From NCBI RefSeq assembly GCF_016234775.1, contig NZ_JACRAH010000021.1:1-64000 (forward strand): a stretch of DNA of 64,000 nt, read 5' to 3'. Source of the stretch: Aquabacterium sp. (GTDB taxonomy: Bacteria; Pseudomonadota; Gammaproteobacteria; Burkholderiales; Burkholderiaceae_C). This document shows positions 53,759 to 64,000 of this stretch, in pieces. Made by a program: the position numbers and the translations under genes. Numbering within the stretch: the stretch's first letter is position 1; every line of letters starts with the position of its first letter. A model generated the notes under the pieces. The model saw nothing but the letters and a program-made list of their open reading frames with translations. It had not been told where the DNA came from and did not search any database.

Positions 53759-54553
53759 ATGAAACTCAAACTGGTCAAGGCCTCGCAAGGCCTGGTGTGG
53801 ATTCGCCAAGGCATGCTCGCCTGCCGTCAGCAACCGCTGGGCTACATCGGCTTGTTGGGGCTGTCGTTCATGGTCGCCACCCTGATGACAGCCCTGCTGG
53901 GTGAGGTCGGCGTGGCGCTGGCCACCTGTCTGGCACCAGCCATCTGGATGGGCTTCATGTTGGGCACACGCCGCGTCCTGACGGGGCAAATGGTCACACC
54001 CACGGTCATGATCGAGCCGTTCAAGACGGACGCCCCCACACGCAAGGCATTCATTTTGCTGGGCGTGGCTTATGGCCTGGCCATGCTGGCCACCGTGAGC
54101 GTGGCCACCTCGCTGGGCCCTGATCCCGCCTTGTTGGACGACGTCAAAGCCAAGGCCAAGGACATTGGCGACATGATCGGTGACCCACTGGTGCAGCAGG
54201 TGCTGCTGCTGGAGTTGCTGCTGACACTGCCCTTGACCCTGGCCTTCCTGCATGCACCAGCTCTGATCCTGTGGGCGCACATGCCGGCGGCCAAAGCGCT
54301 GTTCTTCAGCTTCATGGCCAGTTGGCGTAACCTGGGCGCCTTTGTGGTGTTCGGGCTGGGCTGGTTTGGCGTGCTGTGCGGCGTGGCGCTGCTGGCCACG
54401 GCCATTGCCGCCATCTTGCCGGTACCCATGCTGGTCAGCGTGCTGATGATGACGGCCAGCATGTGGGTGGCTGCCTCGTTCTACGCCTCGCTGTACTTCA
54501 CGGTGGTGGACTGTTTCGAGCCTCATCAGCCGGAAGTCAAGCCGGCAGCCTGA
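53759..54553 (+). CDS. BPSS1780-like integral membrane protein
   Basis: This 264-residue inner-membrane protein has about six hydrophobic segments (about 30-47, 49-70, 96-115, 146-165, 193-215 and 220-245). It resembles the uncharacterised membrane-protein family typified by BPSS1780, usually found beside thrB in Burkholderiales. The N-terminal VWIRQGMLACRQQPLGYIGL is characteristic. No enzymatic motif is visible. It is co-transcribed with thrB (2-bp gap) and converges on oxyR with 20 bp between. Confidence 0.75.
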   Translation: MKLKLVKASQGLVWIRQGMLACRQQPLGYIGLLGLSFMVATLMTALLGEVGVALATCLAPAIWMGFMLGTRRVLTGQMVTPTVMIEPFKTDAPTRKAFILLGVAYGLAMLATVSVATSLGPDPALLDDVKAKAKDIGDMIGDPLVQQVLLLELLLTLPLTLAFLHAPALILWAHMPAAKALFFSFMASWRNLGAFVVFGLGWFGVLCGVALLATAIAAILPVPMLVSVLMMTASMWVAASFYASLYFTVVDCFEPHQPEVKPAA

Positions 54554-54573
54554 GCGGCCTCACGCCAAATGCA

Positions 54574-55497
54574 TCAGGCCGACAGGCGCGTCACACCCTC
54601 CAGCGGGCAGGCGTAAATGGCATTGCGCAAGGCGGCAATGGCCTCGTAGCGCGTGAAACTGCGGCGCCATGCCAGCACCACACGACGTGTCGGGACGGGG
54701 TCTTCGAACGGCACGAACACGAGGTGGGGATGCGGTTCGGGCGGCACAGAAAGCATCGGTACCACGGTCACGCCCATGCCGGCGGCCACCATGTGCTTGA
54801 TGGTCTCCAGCGAGGAGCCTTCGAAGCTTTTGCGAATGCCTTCTGCGTCACTGGAGAAACGCGCGAACTCCGGGCAAACCTCCAGCACATGATCACGGAA
54901 GCAGTGGCCGGCACCCAGCAACAGCATGGTCTCGCGCTTGAGTTCTTCCGCGCTGATGCTGGCCCTCTGGGCCAAGGGATGCGAACGCGGCACCGCCACC
55001 ATGAAGGGCTCGTCGTACAAGGGCGCCATGGCCAGGTTGGTGTCCATGAAAGGCTCAGCCAGAATGGCGCAATCGAGCTCGCCGGCACGCAACATTTCCA
55101 GCAGCTTGACGGTGAAGTTCTCCTGCAGCATCAAGGGCATCTGCGGCACGCGGGCAATGGCCGAGCGAACCAGATCCGGCAGCAGATAGGGCCCGATGGT
55201 GTAGATCACCCCCAGACGCAAGGCGCCCGCCAGGGGATCCTTGCCGCGCTTGGCGATTTCCTTGATGGCCTGGGCCTGCTCCAGCACGGCCTGCGCCTGA
55301 CGCACGATTTCCTCGCCCAGCGGCGTGACGGTGATCTCGGAACTGCCGCGCTCGAACAGCTTCACGTCCAGCTCGTCTTCCAGCTTCTTGACGGCCACGG
55401 ACAAGGTCGGCTGAGACACGAAACAGGCCTCTGCGGCGCGCCCGAAATGGCGTTCGCGCGCAACGGCGACGATGTAGCGAAGTTCGGTCAGGGTCAT
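54574..55497 (-). CDS. oxyR: Hydrogen-peroxide-sensing LysR regulator OxyR
   Basis: OxyR is a LysR-type activator of peroxide defence. The 307-residue protein has an N-terminal helix-turn-helix (TELRYIVAVARERHFGRAA, VSQPTLSVAVKKLEDEL). It has the two redox cysteines at exactly Cys199 and Cys208 (GHCFRDHVLEVC), the same numbers as in E. coli OxyR. The start at 55497 (MTLTELRY) is the conserved one. It follows recG by 43 bp on the same strand, the recG-oxyR pairing known from several Proteobacteria. Confidence 0.93.
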   Translation of the reverse strand: MTLTELRYIVAVARERHFGRAAEACFVSQPTLSVAVKKLEDELDVKLFERGSSEITVTPLGEEIVRQAQAVLEQAQAIKEIAKRGKDPLAGALRLGVIYTIGPYLLPDLVRSAIARVPQMPLMLQENFTVKLLEMLRAGELDCAILAEPFMDTNLAMAPLYDEPFMVAVPRSHPLAQRASISAEELKRETMLLLGAGHCFRDHVLEVCPEFARFSSDAEGIRKSFEGSSLETIKHMVAAGMGVTVVPMLSVPPEPHPHLVFVPFEDPVPTRRVVLAWRRSFTRYEAIAALRNAIYACPLEGVTRLSA

Positions 55498-55540
55498 GCT
55501 ACCGATTGTGCTTGATCTGCGCGAGGCGCGCAGTATCGGG

Positions 55541-57697
55541 TCAAGCCTTGAGGTATTCCGATTTCTGCCCCAGCCAGCGGGCCACATGCCTTTGCGCCGC
55601 ATCGGGGTGATCACGCAGCATGGTCTCGGCCACCTGGCGCGCCCGGGCCACCAGCCCCTGGTCCTCGTTCAAGTCGGCAAAACGCAACAAGGCGGCACCG
55701 GATTGCCGCGAGCCCATGAATTCACCCGGGCCGCGAATCTCCAGATCCCGGCGCGCGATCTCGAAGCCATCCGTGGTCTCGGCCATGGCCTTGAGACGCT
55801 GCTTGCCGGAATCAGACAAGGGCGAGGCATAGAGCAGCACGCACACGCTGGCCACGGCGCCCCGCCCCACCCGGCCACGCAACTGGTGCAACTGGCTCAG
55901 GCCAAAGCGCTCGGCGTGTTCGATCACCATCAGGCTGGCGTTGGGTACGTCCACACCCACTTCGATCACCGTGGTGGCCACCAGCACGGACAACTCGCCA
56001 CTGGCAAAGCGGGCCATCACGTCGGCTTTCTCGGCCGCCGGCAAACGCCCGTGCAGCAGGCCCACGCCGAAGCCCGCCAGTGATTCACCGAGCTCCTGAT
56101 GGGTCTGCGTGACGTTGCTCAAATCCAGCGGCGGGCGGCTGTTGCTGGCGCGCCCGGCGGCCTCATCGGCGGCCTGGTCGCTGTCTTCGGTTTCGTCGAT
56201 CAAGGGGCAGACCCAGTAGACCTGACGCCCTCGCGCCACCTCATCGCGGATGCGCTCGATCACCTCGGGGCGGCGCGTGTCGGCAAACACCTTGGTGACG
56301 ATGGGCGTGCGGCCGGGTGGCAATTCGTCGATGGTGCTGACCTCCAGATCGGCCAGATAGGTCATGGCCAGGGTACGGGGAATGGGCGTGGCGCTCATCA
56401 TCAGCAGATGCGGCTCCAACTCGCTGCTCTCCAGCTTGCGGCGCAACTGCAGGCGCTGGGCGACGCCGAAGCGATGCTGTTCGTCGATCAAGGCCAGGCC
56501 CAGTCGCGCGAAGGTGACCTGATCCTGGATCACGGCATGCGTACCCACCACCAGTTGAGCCTCACCGGAGGCCACTGCCGCGATCTGTTCGCGCTTGGCT
56601 TTGGCCTTGAGGCTGCCCGTGAGCCAGGCCACCTTGATGCCCAGGGGCTCCAGCCAGCCCACCAGCTTGCGGAAATGCTGCTCGGCCAGGATTTCGGTGG
56701 GGGCCATCAGCGCACACTGCCAGCCGGCATCCATGGCCACGGCAGCAGCCAGGGCGGCCACCACGGTCTTGCCCGAGCCCACATCGCCTTGCAGCAATCG
56801 GTGCATGGGCTGAGGCTTGTGCAGATCCAGCGCGATTTCTTCGCACACCTTGCGCTGGGCCCCGGTCAGCTCAAAAGGCAACACGCCCAGCAGGCGATCA
56901 CGCAGCCCTTGGGGTGTGGCACTCAAGACCGGCGCCTTCAGGTGCGCTCGTTCGGCGCGCGCCTTCATCTGTGACACTTGCTGAGCCAGCAGCTCTTCAA
57001 ACTTCAGGCGTTGCCAGGCGGGGTGGCTGTGGTCTTCCAGTGCCAGCAGGGACACCTCAGGTGAGGGGTGGTGCAGGAAGTCCAGCGCCTCGCGCAAACG
57101 AGGCCAGCGCCCAGGCAGCAGTTCGGGAGGGATCAGCTCCTCCAAGGGCGCCCGAGTCAAGGCGGAGGCCACGGCCTTGCGCAGATAGGCCTGGGGCAGG
57201 CCGGCGCTGGTCGGGTAGACGGGCGTGAGCGACGACGCCAGCGGCGTGTTGCCGCTGACGATGCGCACGGTCGGGTGCACCATCTCCCGGCCCCAGAAAC
57301 CATGGCGAAGTTCGCCTCGAACGCGCAAACGCACGCCGGGCGCCCAGCTCTTTTGTTGCGAACCGTAAAAGTTCAAGAAGCGCAACAGGACCTCGCCGGT
57401 GCCGTCATCGAGCCGCACGATCAACTGGCGGCGGCCTCGTGCTTCGATGCGGTTGTCCGACACCACGCCCTCGATCTGCACCGTCTGGCCATCTCGGGCA
57501 TCGCGCAACAAGGTCAGGCGGGTTTCGTCTTCATAGCGCAGCGGCAGGTGCAGGGCCAGATCGATGTCTCGCACCAGGCCCAGCTTGTCCATCGCTTTTT
57601 GCGGCGCCGAGCGCGCAGGCGCGGCCACACGCCCATCGGTGGACGCGCTGGCTTCCTGTTTGCTGGACTTGCTGCTGGCAGACGCAGATTGCGCCAC
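55541..57697 (-). CDS. recG: ATP-dependent DNA helicase RecG
   Basis: RecG remodels stalled replication forks and branched DNA. The 718-residue protein shows the wedge/OB domain (LHLPLRYEDETRL, VRLDDGTGEVLLRFLNFYG), Walker A GDVGSGKTVVA, the DEQH box in LIDEQHRFGV, and C-terminal motifs (VLVATTVIEVGVDVPNA, QLHQLRGRVGRG). The start is taken as GTG 57697, which follows GGGGAG by 6 bp. An Ala/Ser-rich leader of about 35 residues then precedes the fold, so a downstream ATG for MDKLGLVRDIDLAL is possible. It is divergent from queA. Confidence 0.94.
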   Translation of the reverse strand: MAQSASASSKSSKQEASASTDGRVAAPARSAPQKAMDKLGLVRDIDLALHLPLRYEDETRLTLLRDARDGQTVQIEGVVSDNRIEARGRRQLIVRLDDGTGEVLLRFLNFYGSQQKSWAPGVRLRVRGELRHGFWGREMVHPTVRIVSGNTPLASSLTPVYPTSAGLPQAYLRKAVASALTRAPLEELIPPELLPGRWPRLREALDFLHHPSPEVSLLALEDHSHPAWQRLKFEELLAQQVSQMKARAERAHLKAPVLSATPQGLRDRLLGVLPFELTGAQRKVCEEIALDLHKPQPMHRLLQGDVGSGKTVVAALAAAVAMDAGWQCALMAPTEILAEQHFRKLVGWLEPLGIKVAWLTGSLKAKAKREQIAAVASGEAQLVVGTHAVIQDQVTFARLGLALIDEQHRFGVAQRLQLRRKLESSELEPHLLMMSATPIPRTLAMTYLADLEVSTIDELPPGRTPIVTKVFADTRRPEVIERIRDEVARGRQVYWVCPLIDETEDSDQAADEAAGRASNSRPPLDLSNVTQTHQELGESLAGFGVGLLHGRLPAAEKADVMARFASGELSVLVATTVIEVGVDVPNASLMVIEHAERFGLSQLHQLRGRVGRGAVASVCVLLYASPLSDSGKQRLKAMAETTDGFEIARRDLEIRGPGEFMGSRQSGAALLRFADLNEDQGLVARARQVAETMLRDHPDAAQRHVARWLGQKSEYLKA

Positions 57698-57853
57698 GAT
57701 GGACTCCCCGGCCCGGAAAACTGACAGGCACCGATTGTGCCGTGTTCGCACAGGGCAGCCCCCTCACTCCGATGGGCGAGTCACACCGCGACCCGCGCTT
57801 GGGGTGACAATATCGGGTTTCCTTGGCACGGGACTCGTCCGTCCCTCAATGGC

Positions 57854-58903
57854 ATGACCATCTCCTCTTCCTATTCCCTGAGCGATTTCGATTTCGAGCT
57901 GCCGCCCGAGCTGATCGCCCAGCACCCGGCCGCCGAACGCAGCGCTTCCAGACTGCTCGATGGCCGAGGCCCCACCCCCGTAGACCGCGTTTTCCGAGAC
58001 CTGCCCGATCTGCTGCAGCCCGGGGATCTGCTGGTCTTCAACAACACCCGCGTGATCAAGGCGCGCCTGTACGGCCACAAGGCCACCGGCGGCGCGGTCG
58101 AAGCGCTGGTCGAGCGCGTCTTGCCTGGCAACGAGGTCTGGGCGCATTTGCGCGCCAGCAAATCACCCAAACCCGGCAGCAAGCTGCGATTCGCCGAAGC
58201 ATTCAACGCTGAAGTGCTGGGGCGCTGCGGGCCTGACGACGGCATGTTCCACCTGCGTTTCGAAGCTGATCCGCTCGTCTTGCTGGAACAACACGGCCAC
58301 GTGCCCCTGCCGCCCTACATCACGCACGCAGATGAGGCAGATGACGTACGCCGCTATCAGACCGTGTTCGCCTCTCAGCCTGGCGCAGTGGCGGCACCTA
58401 CCGCCGCCTTGCACTTTGACGAGGCCGTGCTGAGCCGGTTGGAGGCCAGAGGCATCCGCACCGCCGAAGTGACGCTGCATGTGGGTGCAGGCACCTTCCA
58501 GCCGGTGCGCACCGACAACCTGGCCGAGCACAAGATGCACAGCGAGTGGTTCAACGTGCCTGAATCGACCGTGGCGGCCATCGAGGCCACCAAGGCAGCA
58601 GGGGGCCGCGTGGTGTCAGTTGGCACCACCACCTTGCGCGCGCTGGAGTCTGCGGCGCTGAATGTGCCAGAAGGCCATATCCTGCAGGCCGGCAGCCGTG
58701 ACACCACCATCTTCATCACACCGGGCTTTCAGTTCAAGGTGGTGGATGTGCTGGTCACGAACTTCCACCTGCCCAAGAGCACCCTGATGATGTTGGTCAG
58801 CGCCCTGGCAGGCTACGAGCATGTTCGACAGCTGTATCGGCATGCCATCGCACAGAAGTACCGCTTCTTCAGCTACGGCGACGCCATGCTGATCCAACGA
58901 TAA
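57854..58903 (+). CDS. queA: tRNA preQ1(34) S-adenosylmethionine ribosyltransferase-isomerase
   Basis: QueA transfers and isomerises the ribose of S-adenosylmethionine to preQ1 in tRNA, giving epoxyqueuosine. The 349 residues carry the standard [17 protein letters not shown] start, [42 protein letters not shown] and [12 protein letters not shown] motifs. The ATG 57854 begins the conserved N-terminus; the frame further upstream is non-coding. tgt, the preceding step of the pathway, lies 2.4 kb downstream on the same strand, with a hybrid kinase gene between them. Confidence 0.96.
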   Translation: MTISSSYSLSDFDFELPPELIAQHPAAERSASRLLDGRGPTPVDRVFRDLPDLLQPGDLLVFNNTRVIKARLYGHKATGGAVEALVERVLPGNEVWAHLRASKSPKPGSKLRFAEAFNAEVLGRCGPDDGMFHLRFEADPLVLLEQHGHVPLPPYITHADEADDVRRYQTVFASQPGAVAAPTAALHFDEAVLSRLEARGIRTAEVTLHVGAGTFQPVRTDNLAEHKMHSEWFNVPESTVAAIEATKAAGGRVVSVGTTTLRALESAALNVPEGHILQAGSRDTTIFITPGFQFKVVDVLVTNFHLPKSTLMMLVSALAGYEHVRQLYRHAIAQKYRFFSYGDAMLIQR

Positions 58904-58914
58904 AACATCACATC

Positions 58915-62455
<3,541 letters not shown>

Positions 62456-62515
62456 ACGGTTCCAGACCAGGGCGGCCGGACACAAAACTTCACAGCCAGG
62501 GCCCATACTGCCAGC

Positions 62516-63061
62516 ATGCTTACCAACCTGTTGACCGTACTCAAGCGTGTCCTCAAGGGGCTGATTTCAGGCATAGGCCGCGCCATCTCCACGGTCGGCA
62601 TCTGGCTGATCGCCCTGGTGCTGCTGTTCGAAGAATGGGGCTGGGAATACCTGGCGGCCATCGTCGCCTGGTTCGGGCGACTGCCCGGCCTGCGATGGAT
62701 AGAGGGCCGCATTCGCGGTCTCCCGCCTTACGGCGCACTGGCGCTCTTCGTCGTGCCCGCTCTCACGTTGCTGCCAGTCAAGCTGCTGGCGCTCTACTGG
62801 CTAGGGAACGGGCATACCGTTCTGGGCGTCAGCCTCATCGTGGCAGCCAAACTGGGTGGCACCGCCATCACCGCTCGCCTGTTCATGCTGACTCGCCCCA
62901 CACTCATGAGGCTAGCCTGGTTTGCAATTGGATTCAACAGGTGGATGGCCTTCAAGGAGCGCGTGCTGACGCGCGTGAAATCAAGCCAAGCCTGGCACCA
63001 GTGGCATGCATTCAAGGTCAGCGTCAAACACCTGGTTCAACGCATACGCGCACTCTTCTAG
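62516..63061 (+). CDS. Hypothetical membrane protein
   Basis: This 181-residue protein has three or four hydrophobic segments (about 24-40, 72-95 and 100-125) and strongly basic ends, including a C-terminal basic helix (about 145-181). The segment AISTVGIWLIALVLLFEEWGWE and the LPPYGALALFVVPALTLLP stretch are the most regular. I recognise no family with known function. It lies 60 bp after tgt on the same strand and may be transcribed with it. It converges on the phosphatase-family gene with 21 bp between. Confidence 0.68.
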   Translation: MLTNLLTVLKRVLKGLISGIGRAISTVGIWLIALVLLFEEWGWEYLAAIVAWFGRLPGLRWIEGRIRGLPPYGALALFVVPALTLLPVKLLALYWLGNGHTVLGVSLIVAAKLGGTAITARLFMLTRPTLMRLAWFAIGFNRWMAFKERVLTRVKSSQAWHQWHAFKVSVKHLVQRIRALF

Positions 63062-63082
63062 CGTGCATCACAGCATCAAGGC

Positions 63083-64000
63083 TCATTGGCGGACCAACAA
63101 CAAGTCCGCAATCACTGGCCGATGCTCTGAGGCTGTCTTGCCGCCCACCTCGGCGCTCGCTACACCGATGCTGTCGCTGACCAGGATGTGATCAATGCGC
63201 AGCAACGAGATCCCCAGTTTGAGCGAATGGCCATGGGTATAGCCATAACCCCAGCCCGCAGACGAATACACATCCCGCAATCCGGTGTTGAGCAAGAGCT
63301 TCACCACCTCCGAGGATTCCGGCGCATTCAGATCACCCGCCACGATGCGTGGGCGAGGTTTGTAGTGCCGCAGCTGCTCCACCATCAACGCCGACTGACT
63401 CATGCGGTTGCTGACGTTCTCGCCCCAGACCTTCAAGCCCTTGCGCCCCTCGAATCGCGTGGCGTTCAGGCCTTGACGCGGCGTCACGAAGTGCACGGTC
63501 ACCACATCGACCTCCTGGCCGTGGGCCTCTATCACGCAATGCACAAAGCTGTGCATTCGCTTGTTGTAGGGTATCCAACCCGGCCCGCATTCCTTGATAG
63601 GATATCGGCTGGCGACCACATACTGCTCATACAGATAGGTGTGGCGATCACCCACGATCGCGCGAAACCGTTCTGGCTGGTACTGTTTCATGTCGCCCAT
63701 CTCGTTGGCATCCTGCATCACCAGCACATCGGGATCGTGTTGCAGCACCTCCATGGCCAACTCATAGTATCCGTTGGGGCGCGCCGCGGCGTAGAACGTC
63801 TTGGCGTTGTAGGTCATGAAACGGATCCGATCATGCCCCTCGTCCGCTTGGCCCACGCACAAACCCATGATCGCCGTCAACACCACGATCAGCGAGACTG
63901 CCGACAAGGCTCGCCAGAACCACCCCAGATAGAACGACAGGCCCAGTGCTACCGCGGCTGGGCCCAGGTACACGGGATAGGGCAGGTACTGCATCAGGGC
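63083..64000 (-). CDS. Endonuclease/exonuclease/phosphatase family protein, partial at right edge
   Basis: The protein carries two or more N-terminal hydrophobic segments (LGPAAVALGLSFYLGWFW, LSAVSLIVVLTAIMGLC). An EEP-fold domain follows with its landmarks FMTYNAKTF, DVLVMQDANE, VVTVHFVTPRQG, RIVAGDLNAP and ASEHRPVIADLLL. A metal-dependent phosphodiesterase acting at the membrane is likely, but the substrate is unknown. An ATG occurs at 63994, but the frame remains open to the last base, so more membrane segments may lie outside the window. Confidence 0.8.
   Translation of the reverse strand, partial: ALMQYLPYPVYLGPAAVALGLSFYLGWFWRALSAVSLIVVLTAIMGLCVGQADEGHDRIRFMTYNAKTFYAAARPNGYYELAMEVLQHDPDVLVMQDANEMGDMKQYQPERFRAIVGDRHTYLYEQYVVASRYPIKECGPGWIPYNKRMHSFVHCVIEAHGQEVDVVTVHFVTPRQGLNATRFEGRKGLKVWGENVSNRMSQSALMVEQLRHYKPRPRIVAGDLNAPESSEVVKLLLNTGLRDVYSSAGWGYGYTHGHSLKLGISLLRIDHILVSDSIGVASAEVGGKTASEHRPVIADLLLVRQ

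Overview
The window is 64 kb of gene-dense, GC-rich (about 60-65% by eye) bacterial chromosome from a motile member of the Burkholderiales. It looks closest to the Sphaerotilaceae/Comamonadaceae type (Aquabacterium/Leptothrix/Rubrivivax-like), but the genus cannot be fixed from the sequence alone. This placement rests on murJ-rpsT beside DUF3579-argD-argF, the flhB-flhA-flhF-flhG-fliA cluster with a Walker-less FlhG, recG-oxyR, thrB-BPSS1780, queA/tgt, and ybgC-tolQ-tolR-tolA. I see no tRNA, rRNA, CRISPR array, insertion sequence or prophage gene.

Layout. 1-8.6 kb holds radA (5' end outside the window), murJ, rpsT with a clear promoter and terminator, a chemoreceptor, a periplasmic rhodanese, DUF3579 and the arginine genes argD-argF. 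The 3' end of argF is followed by a second, slightly diverged copy of its last 60 bp. 8.6-16.7 kb is a minus-strand flagellar operon (flhB, flhA, flhF, flhG, fliA, then a soluble chemoreceptor). 16.8-24 kb holds a porin/solute-binding-protein pair, a DUF1631 protein, a small membrane protein and two tandem AraC-type regulators. 24-33 kb is a signalling island. Three overlapping minus-strand membrane diguanylate cyclases share one unnamed sensor type, and one of them carries it twice. Divergent from them is a plus-strand cluster of a CheX-like phosphatase, a PAS-PAS-GGDEF protein, a CheY-like receiver and a PAS-GAF-PAS histidine kinase, behind a near-consensus flagellar sigma-28 promoter.

33-38 kb is the stress operon prkA-yeaH-spoVR. 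38-40.7 kb is an orphan PilB/GspE-type ATPase with four exact 30-residue repeats. 41-43 kb is a bufferin operon (bufA1-bufB-bufC), probably for copper buffering. 43-45.6 kb is ybgC-tolQ-tolR-tolA without tolB-pal. Then come sixA, ppk1, polA, an outer-membrane protein built as two tandem barrels, thrB with a membrane protein, recG-oxyR, and queA-hybrid kinase-tgt. A small membrane protein and an endonuclease/exonuclease/phosphatase-family protein running off the right edge close the window.

Most of the sequence is core housekeeping. The accessory interest lies in signalling (four diguanylate cyclases within 6.4 kb and no phosphodiesterase), in the structured duplication behind argF, and in several proteins with internal duplications. 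Gene boundaries come from reading frames, start context and family resemblance. No database search was run.
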